Origin: an uncultured Aeromonadales bacterium
Lineage (GTDB): Bacteria; Pseudomonadota; Gammaproteobacteria; Enterobacterales; Succinivibrionaceae
Direction of reading: 5' to 3'
DNA: 64,000 nt
NCBI GenBank assembly: GCA_902782145.1
Contig: CACZLZ010000002.1
Location: forward strand, 62,001 to 126,000
Below, one piece after another: positions 1 to 7,822 of this stretch (its first letter is position 1; each line of letters begins with the position of its first letter). The position numbers and the translations under genes are program-made. The notes below the pieces were generated by a model, which had not been told where the DNA came from, searched no databases, and saw only the letters and a list, made by a program, of their open reading frames with translations.

Positions 1-309
1 GGCGGCCACAGAAGTGCATGTCAGGAGACTTGCGTCAGGAGGTGTGAAGCTCTCCCCCGGCCGGAGACGGCACAGGGTGATGCCATAGCGGTTCACAGTC
101 AGCATATCAGTCCTCTACCGCCGGGAAGCCGAAAGATCGGGAGATCCCCTTGGTTCCGAATGCAGATCCGGGATCGGCAACAACAGGGACAGGCAGTTCG
201 GAAGCGGAAGAAGGGAAAAGGGAGGAGATCACCGGCGCTGTCAGACACCGCTCGGACAGACTGTTCCCGGCGTCGGCATTTCCCCGGGAAAATGCGGTCA
301 GACGCACCC
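1..309. other. intergenic, no gene seen
   Basis: This stretch lies downstream of the glycosyltransferase on the minus strand. It is GC-rich, and the reading frames in it are short and look like chance frames. I see no RNA gene or clear terminator here. Confidence 0.5.
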
Positions 310-1278
310 TCAGCCGGGACGGCGCCGCGCACCCCGGCGGAAGCGCCGGGCCTTCAGGGAAAAATAAGACCAGGAGAGTTTCTCCTTAAGAGTGGAGATA
401 GGCGGGAACCTGCGCATGCAGCGGTTGTTCAAGAGGCGCCGCACCGCCCGCATGGCCATGTCCCGGTCGATTTCCGGATTGACACTGAGGATGGCTCTGT
501 ACTGCTTCACCATGCGGTAGTTGAAGAAGGAGAAATCCTCAACCCCCTGCTCACAAAGCCACTTCTTCTCCTTCATCCAGTTCTGGAAGACCAGGCGGAG
601 ACGCTCCGGTGCGCCTTTGATGGACTGCAGGGGATGGTTGACGTAGGAGTACTTCACATCGTCAATGACCAGGATCCGTGGCTTGGCATAATACAGCGAG
701 ACCATGAAGGTCACATCCTGGTAGGAGGCTTTGGGGGTGTCACAGAACTGGATCCGGCTGCGGGTGATGAAGTCCCGGCGGTACATGCCGTTGAACACGG
801 AGGTGTGGGATTTCCAGAAGCGGGGATGGGCGTCGGCCTCCAGGATCCGGTTGGTGATCTCAGGATCCCAGGAATAAAGGGACTCCCGGGTGTTGTCGGA
901 GATCTTGAAGACGCCACGGTAACGCAGGAGATCCGCCTCAGGAAACTTCAGGGCATAGTCCATGAGGGTGGAGTAGAAGTCATCGGCGATAAGATCGTCA
1001 GGCTCGTAAATCGAGACATAGTCCCCGGAGGCGATCCTGAAGCCCAGGTTGCAGGCGTTGCCGTAACCCTGGTTCTCGGTGGTCACCAGGCGGAAGCGGC
1101 TGTCCTGGTCAATATTCTGCTCCTGGATGATCTCCATGGTGCGGTCGGTGGAACCGTCATTGATGAGCAGAAATTCCAACTCCTGACCGACACCGCAGAT
1201 CTGGCTCCGCAGACAGGCGACAGTCTTGGCAATGAATTTCTCCATGTTGTAGATCGGCACAACGACTGACACCAGCAC
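310..1278 (-). CDS. family 2 glycosyltransferase
   Basis: This 322-residue protein is probably a cytoplasmic GT-A fold enzyme that moves a sugar from a nucleotide donor onto a glycan or lipid acceptor. It opens with LVSVVVPIYN, the usual first beta strand of family GT2. INDGSTDRT near residue 40 is the donor-binding loop, and YVSIYEPDDL near residue 110 is the DxD-like metal site. The C-terminal half is basic (KARRFRRGARRR at the end) and has no membrane segment. The start is a GTG without a good ribosome site, but no ATG lies nearby and the family motif begins at once, so it is accepted. It stands alone, with no sugar-synthesis genes beside it, so the acceptor cannot be named. Short cell-surface glycosyltransferases of this kind decorate LPS or capsule. 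Confidence 0.88.
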   Translation of the reverse strand: MLVSVVVPIYNMEKFIAKTVACLRSQICGVGQELEFLLINDGSTDRTMEIIQEQNIDQDSRFRLVTTENQGYGNACNLGFRIASGDYVSIYEPDDLIADDFYSTLMDYALKFPEADLLRYRGVFKISDNTRESLYSWDPEITNRILEADAHPRFWKSHTSVFNGMYRRDFITRSRIQFCDTPKASYQDVTFMVSLYYAKPRILVIDDVKYSYVNHPLQSIKGAPERLRLVFQNWMKEKKWLCEQGVEDFSFFNYRMVKQYRAILSVNPEIDRDMAMRAVRRLLNNRCMRRFPPISTLKEKLSWSYFSLKARRFRRGARRRPG

Positions 1279-1654
1279 TTTTCAGTCAGACTCCCGGGAT
1301 AAACCAAACCACACAAGCAGGCCGCCGCAGTCCGGAGAAGGAGAAACCGGAACAGCTGCAGTCCCTGATCCCCTGCCGCCCTGGGGCGGACCGGAGAAAA
1401 TGCTCCAGACAAAGAAAAAACAGCGCCACAGCATAATAGGTACCACGGCTTTGTCCAGCAACCGCGCAGATCATAGCAAAAAAAGGACTCAAATCACACA
1501 CTTTCGCCCCGGAACTGTCCCAGGCAGGGAGCCGGAATGCTCCAGCCTCACCGGCACACGGCAGATCCGGAAGATCCGGAAGATCTCGTAAGTCACTGCC
1601 CCACAGCACCTTACTGGCTGCATACAGGGCACCGCCGCCAAGATCCCAGCCGGA
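1279..1654. other. intergenic between two minus-strand genes
   Basis: The 376 bases between the glycosyltransferase start and the carboxypeptidase stop hold no reading frame with believable codon use. A short A-run sits near 1480. No confident promoter was found. Confidence 0.45.
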
Positions 1655-2566
1655 CTACAGGCGGGGAAAACGGTAGGAGGAGATGACCGGACGGCAGTAT
1701 TTCCCCTGGACCACATACTCCGCCCCCAGGATGACACCCCGGGAACCGGGATCGTGCCCCACCTCCCCGGTGCTGAACACGGGCAGCGTCTCCGGCAGAA
1801 AATGCCGGATCAGATCCTCAAAGACATCATAGCCCCGTGACTCCAGTTCGGTGAAAGTTCCCAGGATCAGGCCGGAGATCCGGTCAAAAACACCCATGAG
1901 CCGCAGCTGAGCCAGATGGGAGGTCAGCAGCTCCGCCGATCCGTGAAACTGCTCCAGTAGCAGGATCCTCCCGTCCAGGGGCGGGAAGAAGGGGGTGCCG
2001 GCCAGCTTCAGGAAGCAGCGGATGTTGCCTCCGGCCAGGATCCCCCGCATGAAACTGCCCCGGAGAAAAGTTCCCCGGGGACTGACCAGAGACACATCCC
2101 GATCCGGGGCATGGAGAAAGCCTGACAACTCGCCGATCCTGACATCCCCGGCGCCCCGGAACACATTCAGGATCTGGTAGAGCAGGCTGCACTTCCCGGT
2201 GACAGCCAGCACCGCATTCAACAGGGACGTCAGATCGCTGTAGCCGCAGAAAACCGTGTCACAGGAACTGATCAGATCAAACTCGATATGCTCAAGCACG
2301 GCCGATGCAATGTCTCCGCCGGAAAGATCAAACACATAGGCCGGCGGAGATGAACGCATGATATCCGCCATCTCACTGCTGCGACGAGCAAAAAGCCCCT
2401 CAGGGCGGAAAACGGTCTCCCTGAGGGAGGGTGTTTCCATGACACTGGCACCCCAGCTGCCCAGCAGGGACTCCAGAAGGCCGATCAACCTGACGCTGTC
2501 GGCAGACAGGGGATTGGACATGGCGGCCAGGCAAACCGTGCCGCTGACTGTGTAACGGGGATCCAT
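1655..2566 (-). CDS. S66 LD-carboxypeptidase / MccF-like serine peptidase
   Basis: The protein has 303 residues, close to the usual length of LdcA (about 304). LdcA trims the terminal D-alanine from murein tetrapeptides during cell-wall recycling; MccF relatives cleave peptide antibiotics. The S66 catalytic set can be placed: nucleophile Ser110 in CGYSDLTSLLNA, Glu205 in ILLLEQ, and His271 in GEVGHDPGSRG. LSGGDIAS near 82 takes the place of the usual RGGYG loop. There is no signal peptide, so it is cytoplasmic. It ends with an oxyanion-hole type segment and GAEYVV, as in the family. Several family positions are divergent, including the weak RGGYG match, so substrate choice between murein and a peptide toxin is open. 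It borders the AT-rich toxin island, which may be chance. Confidence 0.8.
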   Translation of the reverse strand: MDPRYTVSGTVCLAAMSNPLSADSVRLIGLLESLLGSWGASVMETPSLRETVFRPEGLFARRSSEMADIMRSSPPAYVFDLSGGDIASAVLEHIEFDLISSCDTVFCGYSDLTSLLNAVLAVTGKCSLLYQILNVFRGAGDVRIGELSGFLHAPDRDVSLVSPRGTFLRGSFMRGILAGGNIRCFLKLAGTPFFPPLDGRILLLEQFHGSAELLTSHLAQLRLMGVFDRISGLILGTFTELESRGYDVFEDLIRHFLPETLPVFSTGEVGHDPGSRGVILGAEYVVQGKYCRPVISSYRFPRL

Positions 2567-2643
2567 GAACCTAAGACCTCAGTGCTCACCACAGGTTCCT
2601 TTCCTGCTACCGATGATGATAGCACATACCAGCAGCAGACACT

Positions 2644-2847
2644 GTGACCTCAGGCCGTGTTACTATTAACGCCCCGGTAGGGAGGCAAAAATATGATTAT
2701 TGGAAATCTCTTGGTGTGGCTGTTCGTGATGGAATTTTATACAACAAATTAATTCACATCGGTAATTGGGAATTAATGTTTTCGAAGCCAAGGGATCGCA
2801 GTAGTAATCCTGTAACCAAACACGCAAAATTTACGGGACTAAAATAA
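2644..2847 (+). pseudogene. orphan polymorphic-toxin C-terminal tail
   Basis: This open frame of 67 codons has only a GTG start in GC-rich flank. Base composition then changes sharply near 2690 to AT-rich DNA. From there it reads YDYWKSLGVAVRDGILYNKL and later SNPVTKHAKFTG, which looks like the last part of a secreted toxin domain rather than a whole protein. It lies 12 bases before an AT-rich gene with a strong ribosome site, the arrangement of displaced toxin tip plus immunity gene in Rhs, CDI and similar loci. I do not recognise the toxin fold or catalytic residues. It may be untranslated and serve only as a recombination donor. The toxin reading is an inference from layout and composition. 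Confidence 0.45.
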
Positions 2848-2859
2848 GGAGGTTTTATT

Positions 2860-3345
2860 ATGAAATATAAATTTGATTCAACCATAAAAATGAAATCGAA
2901 ATTTATTGCTGAAGAATATTTTTCTGCAATTATCAAGTTTTCTTCTGAGGAACTAAATAATCATTTTATTGAGTTTAATTATAAAGATACGGATATGTTT
3001 GAGTTCTCGGTTCATCCGGAAACTCACGTAATTAAAAGGTTTACATTGACTCTGTGTAATCACTTTCAAATATTCGACAAGGATATATCTGTTCCAAATT
3101 ATATTGATGGAACAATAATGATTGATGGTCCAGATATTACAGAGTGTGAAACTTTTATGGTCAATATTTACAGTAATGGCATGATAATTAAGTTATTTGA
3201 TCAGGAACAAAAAATTTGTTACAAATCAGGAAGTCTAATATTTGCTATAGGTGATAACGATGAGTTGATAGAACTGTATGTAATAAACATATCTGAAACA
3301 GAAGTAAATCACGCAAAACATGAACTTCTCCTTGGAATAGGATAA
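2860..3345 (+). CDS. putative immunity protein
   Basis: This 161-residue acidic, AT-rich gene begins at an ATG preceded by AAGGAGG at good spacing. It has no signal peptide or membrane segment. I do not recognise its family. Its N-terminal part is rich in beta-type segments (YFSAIIKFSSEEL, FIEFNYKDTDMFEF), and it carries FVHPETH-like and ITECETF stretches without catalytic motifs. It follows a toxin-like tail by 12 bases and ends in its own intrinsic terminator, so it forms a compact unit. Size, acidity, composition and position fit an immunity protein that would bind the toxin domain just upstream. That role is an inference. The very different base composition from its neighbours points to horizontal acquisition. 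Confidence 0.6.
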   Translation: MKYKFDSTIKMKSKFIAEEYFSAIIKFSSEELNNHFIEFNYKDTDMFEFSVHPETHVIKRFTLTLCNHFQIFDKDISVPNYIDGTIMIDGPDITECETFMVNIYSNGMIIKLFDQEQKICYKSGSLIFAIGDNDELIELYVINISETEVNHAKHELLLGIG

Positions 3346-3368
3346 AATATTTTTATTCAACTAATCAT

Positions 3369-3404
3369 GATCGGTAGATTTATTGTTACTACCGATCTTT
3401 TTTT
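3369..3404 (+). terminator. intrinsic terminator after immunity-like gene
   Basis: GATCGGTAG (3369-3377) pairs perfectly with CTACCGATC (3389-3397), with an 11-base loop and a run of Ts to 3404. It closes the plus-strand gene ending at 3345. Confidence 0.85.
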
Positions 3405-3594
3405 ATATTAATATAGTTTGCCCATTAACCTCGTCCGCCAAACTGCCTAATCCTTCCATTAGCCAGTTTCCCGGACAGGATTTCCTGGCAAACCAGCGGT
3501 GAACGGAGAGGAGCATTTCGTCAGGTCTAACCTCATAGCTTAAAAAGACCGTAAGGTTCTGCTTAAAAACCTCACGGGCAATTCTGCATTCCAC
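3403..3594 (-). pseudogene. C-terminal remnant of a phage-type amidase
   Basis: The frame encodes about 63 residues. The stretch HRWFARKSCPGNWLMEGLG followed by SLADEVNG resembles the end of N-acetylmuramoyl-L-alanine amidase endolysins, where a conserved His-containing segment and a K-x-CPG motif precede a final helix with EVN. Only this tail is present; a stop (TAG at 3628-3630) interrupts the frame upstream and there is no start with a ribosome site. It lies between the two convergent toxin/immunity-like units. The call rests on motif memory and no search was run. It suggests that prophage or lysis genes once occupied the island. Confidence 0.45.
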
Positions 3595-3627
3595 TACGAT
3601 AAGTAAAGCGGTTCTAACGGTGCTTTG

Positions 3628-3717
3628 CTACTTTATCCGGAGCACCTTCACCGCCTCGGTGCGGATCAGTTTACCGTCAAGAATCTCGTAAGTAACGTTG
3701 ACTTCCCAAGAAAGAAT
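3628..3717 (-). pseudogene. start-less coding-like fragment
   Basis: This 29-codon frame ends at TAG 3628-3630 and contains SWEVNVTYEILDGKLIRTEA, which looks like protein, not noise. It follows directly on the immunity-like gene that ends at 3720, in another frame. It may be the frameshifted end of that gene or a leftover of a different immunity gene. No start codon is visible. Confidence 0.35.
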
Positions 3718-3719
3718 TT

Positions 3720-4370
3720 TTATTCCAAAACGTTCTGTATTTTTCCTTTGATATAATATTTCTTTGTTATTTTTACGAGTCTGTTATTGACATCATAAGT
3801 TATAAATGTTTCTTCCGGAGAGTAAAAACCTTGCGGATAGCAATCCGTTCTTCCGTCATTTGAAATTTTAGGTGTGCGTCCTATAAGCTTACGAACTTTA
3901 TCACGCTCCATTCCTTTTTTCAGCTCTAATATAATTCCAAAAAACTGAAAACACTCTATCATTTCTTTACTGTATCCTGTTATAGCAAGAAGCATATTAT
4001 GCCTTCCATCAAGCTCCCATTCAGTTGCTATTGAAAGCTCGGAAGACATGTATTCTCCATACACATCAACAAAGGAATGTTCTCCGAATATGGAAAAAAA
4101 TTTCTTTTGAGTTCGTGGCCATATTTTCTCACCATTTAAATATATTTCACAGTAACGTCTGTAACGATCATCGACAAAACTTACTGATACGAGTTTATTA
4201 TCTATATATTCCAAAAGTACGTTAGGATTTGTATAGTATTCTCTTTCAAAAGTGGGTAGTTCTCGTTCTGTCCCAAATTCATCTTTCATCATTTTCCAGA
4301 CTTCTTCACGTTCCATGCCAAATACAAAAGGTCCAACAGAAATATTCGGGTTTAATATAAATTTTTTCAT
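3720..4370 (-). CDS. putative immunity protein
   Basis: This 216-residue AT-rich gene starts at an ATG 20 bases after the stop of an HNH-toxin-like frame on the same strand. It seems to contain two similar halves: ISVGPFVFGMEREEVWKMM near residue 10 is echoed by GIILELKKGMERDKVRKLIG near residue 145, each followed by a segment ending in aromatic strands. The shared GMER(E/D) helix suggests an internal duplication. There is no signal peptide or membrane segment. The family is not recognised by name. Proteins of this look, with repeated small alpha/beta units, are common as immunity partners beside polymorphic toxins. That it neutralises the upstream nuclease domain is an inference from position. 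Confidence 0.6.
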   Translation of the reverse strand: MKKFILNPNISVGPFVFGMEREEVWKMMKDEFGTERELPTFEREYYTNPNVLLEYIDNKLVSVSFVDDRYRRYCEIYLNGEKIWPRTQKKFFSIFGEHSFVDVYGEYMSSELSIATEWELDGRHNMLLAITGYSKEMIECFQFFGIILELKKGMERDKVRKLIGRTPKISNDGRTDCYPQGFYSPEETFITYDVNNRLVKITKKYYIKGKIQNVLE

Positions 4371-4390
4371 ATGAAACGTCCTTTTACTTA

Positions 4391-4714
4391 TTAATTTTTT
4401 TCCAATTGAGAAACATACTTCATGACATCTCTTATAGCATCTTCATACTTGGAACCGAATTTTGCTCTAATGTCTGCAATTTCCAATTCAACCGCTGAAC
4501 GAATGTCTTTGGCATTAAGGAACTCTAACTGCAGTTGAATATAATCATTATTCAACATAGACTTATTTCCATATGATTCTGTTGCCAAATGATCTTTATT
4601 TTCCATCCTTATGCAGGGACCTTCCCATTCTTTCAAAATTCCGGTTAAATTAAGTAATTTTACTGGAATTAAGTGATGCACATCATATATTTTGCCCTCA
4701 GAAAAATGCTTCAC
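4391..4714 (-). pseudogene. orphan HNH-nuclease toxin C-terminal domain
   Basis: The frame from a GTG at 4714 encodes 107 residues, but it is open without a stop up to 4780, and the extra codons (TCPYKKAV before the GTG) look like the same protein. The core reads DVHHLIPVKLLN, then GPCIRMENKDHLATESYGN, the HH...GPxIxM...DH.xTxSxG signature of HNH/Endo VII-like toxin tips in Rhs, CDI and related secreted toxins. The His pair and the later DH would hold metal and catalyse DNA or RNA cleavage. The delivery part of the toxin is absent, so this is an orphan tip. An immunity-like gene follows 20 bases downstream. Composition is AT-rich, unlike the chromosome around it. Confidence 0.6.
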
Positions 4715-5098
4715 AGCCTTTTTATAAGGGCACGTTTCACCAGCTGTGACAGAATGTTCCCTGTCATGACTGTTCTCCCTTCACCATGCCGTTTCTGACC
4801 ATTTCAGTTCCTGCCCCGGAAGATCACTCCCTTCCCCTCAGCACCAGCATTTGACAACAGCTTGGCAGGTCCAGTCTCCATTGTCATGCAAAAAAAAGAG
4901 AGCTCCGCCGGCTACGCAGAAAGGTCAGAACGGGAAACATTCACCCGGAGATCTGTCCTGGGATCCGTTTTGCTTCGGCCTGTTCGTGCTATGATCGGCG
5001 TCAGCATGCAGTGCCTGATCGCCTGTGGTTCACGGCTCTGTGAATACCCAACAGCACCATCTGGACCAGCTATTCCTGACCTTCGTAAGGAGCAGATC
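4715..5098. other. intergenic at island edge
   Basis: The toxin-like frame remains open to 4780, where an in-frame TGA (complement of 4781-4783) ends it. GC-rich DNA returns from about 4740. The rest is the leader of the secreted-protein gene starting at 5099, with AAGGAGC just before that start. No other gene was seen. Confidence 0.45.
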
Positions 5099-5593
5099 AT
5101 GAACAGAAAACTTGCCGCTATTACCGCCGGGACGGCCGCACTCCTCTGCCAGTTGGGATTCGCTTGTGATCAGGGGACCTGCCTGGAAAAACTCCAGGGA
5201 GCATGGATCCTCTCCTACCACATGAACAACTTCCCGCCCCGCCCGGCCCTGGAGTTTAAAGACAACAGGGTTACCATCACCCACGCCCAAGAGGATCCGG
5301 TGACCGTGGACTACAAGATCAGCAGTGCCGGCAACGACACTTTCACCATAAGCTGGGAGTACACCTACCCATACGTCAGGGCCAACGGCGACACGGTGGA
5401 TCTGGAGCAGTGGGTAGAGATCATCTACCATGAGGAGAACGGCCGCCCGGTGCTTTCAGAGAAAACCTTTGAACATGACGGCCGGGGTGACATCATCTGC
5501 ACCGAGTACCTCCGGAAGGAGTCCTTCCAAGAAGGCTTCCTTTCAGAGCTTGCCATGAAGATGAACAGCAAAGATCCCGGTCCCCGGAGATGA
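5099..5593 (+). CDS. secreted protein, tandem paralogue 1
   Basis: The ATG at 5099 is chosen because AAGGAG lies nine bases upstream and a signal peptide (MNRKLAAITAGTAALLCQLG) follows at once; the frame is open further upstream without such signals. The product has 164 residues. After the signal peptide comes a single beta-rich domain starting LEKLQGAWILSYHMNN and containing WVEIIYHEENGRPVLSEKTF and EHDGRGDI. The motif set resembles small lipocalin- or META-like folds that open with L.G.W, but I cannot name a family. The next gene is a clear paralogue. The Cys near residue 23 might be a lipid site, but the lipobox is poor, so periplasmic is the safer call. Function is unknown. Confidence 0.75.
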   Translation: MNRKLAAITAGTAALLCQLGFACDQGTCLEKLQGAWILSYHMNNFPPRPALEFKDNRVTITHAQEDPVTVDYKISSAGNDTFTISWEYTYPYVRANGDTVDLEQWVEIIYHEENGRPVLSEKTFEHDGRGDIICTEYLRKESFQEGFLSELAMKMNSKDPGPRR

Positions 5594-5717
5594 CGTCCCA
5601 GGATCTCTGCCAAGCTGCCCGGCGCAGCGGCAGACGGGAGATCCTGAGACCCAAGACCCCGTAAAAGAAGAGCCGGTCCGTCCGGTCACACCATTCCAAC
5701 GCCACAGGAGATCAGCC

Positions 5718-6242
5718 ATGAAAATCCTTGCAGCCCTCACCGCAGCCGCAGCCGCTCTTGCCGGCACGGCCTGTGCCGATACCGGAAATGAGGCCGCCCT
5801 GGCCAGGCTCAGCGGAACCTGGATTGTGACCGTGCAGTACAACAAGGATCTGCCCCGGGCCGAACTGGAGTTCAGCGGCGGCCAGGTGACATTGTCAAAC
5901 TATTATGCCGAACCCATCACCGAAGACGTGCAGATCTCCAAAGCCGCCCCGGATCTCAGCAGTTTCCATGTGTCCTATGTGCACCGTTACAAGGTGAAGA
6001 AGCCCAACGGCAGGATTGTGGAATACACCGATCAGCCGGATATCCTCTATCATGAGGAAAACGGCCGGCCCATACTGTCAGTTATGATTTTCGAATATGA
6101 CGGCAGGGGTGAAATTGTGGGCAGTGAGTACATCAGGAAGGAGGACTTCACCGATGGCTTTGAGTCCGATCTCCGGAAAAAACGCAACCAGCGGACCGGC
6201 AGTTCCATGTACAGAGAGCCCCCTAGAACTGAAGACGAATGA
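5718..6242 (+). CDS. secreted protein, tandem paralogue 2
   Basis: This 174-residue protein starts at an ATG with AGGAGATCAGCC ahead of it. The signal peptide is MKILAALTAAAAALAGTACA, probably cut before DTGNE. The mature part follows the same plan as the upstream gene: LARLSGTWIVTVQYN, then ILYHEENGRPILS, FEYDGRGEI, EYIRKEDF and a C-terminal helix. The two share YHEENGRP, DGRG and Y(L/I)RKE, so they arose by tandem duplication; the 124-base gap suggests co-transcription. This copy adds a basic and polar C-terminal tail (RKKRNQRTGSS). No catalytic motif is seen. A binding role in the periplasm is possible but unproven. Confidence 0.75.
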   Translation: MKILAALTAAAAALAGTACADTGNEAALARLSGTWIVTVQYNKDLPRAELEFSGGQVTLSNYYAEPITEDVQISKAAPDLSSFHVSYVHRYKVKKPNGRIVEYTDQPDILYHEENGRPILSVMIFEYDGRGEIVGSEYIRKEDFTDGFESDLRKKRNQRTGSSMYREPPRTEDE

Positions 6243-6785
6243 GACCGGCTGAGGCACCGGTCGGCAGCGCCCCCGGTCAGGGATCGTGGAGATCTGATCT
6301 CTGATCCCTGCGCCCGGATGCGGAACAGGCGTAAAGACAACAGGAGAAAGATCGGTGGCTGTTCTGACAGCTCCCGGAACATGACAAGAACGGGCAGTTC
6401 TTTTCCGCCGGCTGGCCCGGACACGCAAGTCCGGATCTTGCCGGTGCTCCGGCGGCATGGTGACTCCGCCGATCCGGTTCCCTGTTGCCACATGCCTCAG
6501 TCTCTGCCCGCCGTTCAACGCCCCTTTCCGGTCCCCGGAACCGGAACACCACCCGGCCCTCCCAGAAATCTTGGATCCTCCCTCCGCACTCTCCCGCACC
6601 TGTCAGGCTCATGCCACCGTCGCACCACCCCGCCGCCCCGGACGGCGGCGGCAGGTGGAATAAGCCCGCTGATCACCCCGCCACCCTGTTGCCCACCTCG
6701 GATGCGCCGCCCCGTACCGTACCGCCCCATGCCTCCGTCCGGTCAGAATTCCCATCGATCTTCTGTGTCCATGAAGTCAAAGGAA
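6243..6785. other. intergenic, no gene seen
   Basis: This GC-rich spacer precedes the formate-channel promoter. Its frames are Pro/Arg/Ser-rich on several strands at once, which is typical of non-coding GC-rich DNA. No RNA gene or strong hairpin with a T-run was noticed. Confidence 0.45.
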
Positions 6786-6815
6786 TTGACCGTAAAGGCG
6801 CAAACAAACTACAAT
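6786..6815 (+). promoter_or_regulatory. sigma70-type promoter of focA
   Basis: TTGACC (6786-6791) and TACAAT (6810-6815) are separated by 18 bases, which predicts a start near 6822. A short inverted repeat CCTGTT...AACAGG lies in the leader, and AGGA precedes the ATG at 6853. No FNR box of the TTGAT-N4-ATCAA type was found. Confidence 0.6.
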
Positions 6816-6852
6816 CTCCCCTGTTCCCAAAAACGTTAACAGGATCAAAAAA

Positions 6853-7743
6853 ATGAGTGGCAACGACAATTGCCGGGAAGCGCCGGACACCGCATGCCTC
6901 ACCCCCGAGGGGATAGCCCGGGCCAGCGAGGGTATAACTGAGCACAAGGCCGCCAAGCCCTCATACCGGGCTCTGCTCATGGCAGTCAACGCCGGAGCCT
7001 TTATAGCCCTGGCCTTCATGTTCTACACCACCGCCCTGGCCGACGGCCACGGCAAGTTGATCGGCGGCCTGTGCTTCTCCCTGGGGCTGATCCTGTGCGT
7101 GATCATGGGCGGTGAACTGTTCACGTCCACGACTCTGACCCTGGTGGCCCGCTGTGCCGGCAGGATCACCTGGCGGCAGCTGCTGAAAAACTGGGCCGTG
7201 GTTTACTGCGGCAACCTCATCGGCGGCCTGCTGATAGTGCTACTCATGATGACCAGCCGCCAGTATGACGCCTTCGGCGGCAGCTGGGGAAGGATCATCC
7301 TGGACACCGCCCTGCACAAGATCTCCCATATGCGGCCCGGCGAGCCCTACATGACCGGGTTCCTGGAAGCCATGAGCATGGGTATCTTCTGCAACATCAT
7401 GGTCTGCGCCGCCGTGTGGATGAGCTTTGCCGGCCGGACCCTCACGGACAAGATGCTCATCATGATCCTGCCGGTGGGGATGTTTGTGGCCTCCGGCTTT
7501 GAGCACAGCATCGCCAACATGTTCATGATCCCCGCCGGGATCTGCGTGGAGAACCTGGCCGGTCCCGAATTCTGGCAGAGTTCCGGCCTGTCCCCGGAAA
7601 AATACTCCGCCCTCACCACCGGAGCATTTGTCCTCAACAATCTCATACCGGTGACTTTGGGCAACATCATCGGCGGCGGCCTGATGATCGGTGTGTACAA
7701 CTGGTACGTGAACCTCCGGGCCTCCGCCGCCGGCGGTCACTAA
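6853..7743 (+). CDS. focA: formate/nitrite channel, FocA family
   Basis: This 296-residue inner-membrane protein belongs to the FNT family of pentameric channels that export or import formate during mixed-acid fermentation. After a polar N-terminal stretch come six membrane segments; the first includes ALLMAVNAGAFIALAFMFYT. GLILCVIMGGELFTS is the conserved broken-helix region, and ASGFEHSIANMFMIP carries the conserved central His of the pore. TLGNIIGGGLMIGVYNWYVN closes the last segment. Length is near that of E. coli FocA (285). It has its own promoter and no pyruvate-formate lyase gene beside it. FNT members differ in substrate (formate, nitrite, hydrosulfide); formate is the best guess given a fermentative host. 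Confidence 0.9.
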   Translation: MSGNDNCREAPDTACLTPEGIARASEGITEHKAAKPSYRALLMAVNAGAFIALAFMFYTTALADGHGKLIGGLCFSLGLILCVIMGGELFTSTTLTLVARCAGRITWRQLLKNWAVVYCGNLIGGLLIVLLMMTSRQYDAFGGSWGRIILDTALHKISHMRPGEPYMTGFLEAMSMGIFCNIMVCAAVWMSFAGRTLTDKMLIMILPVGMFVASGFEHSIANMFMIPAGICVENLAGPEFWQSSGLSPEKYSALTTGAFVLNNLIPVTLGNIIGGGLMIGVYNWYVNLRASAAGGH

Positions 7744-7822
7744 GAGCGCCGCCTCGTCTGGATCACACCATTCAGCCCCCGGTGCCGCACATGGCGCCCA
7801 GCACTCTGCTCATTCCAAGATC

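Noticed and set aside
160..1269. Plus-strand open frame of 369 codons
   Set aside because: It lies opposite the glycosyltransferase, whose motifs are clear. Long antisense frames are common in GC-rich genes with strong third-position bias.
6786..6852. FNR site upstream of focA
   Set aside because: No TTGAT-N4-ATCAA match was found. Only a sigma70-type promoter and a small inverted repeat are visible.
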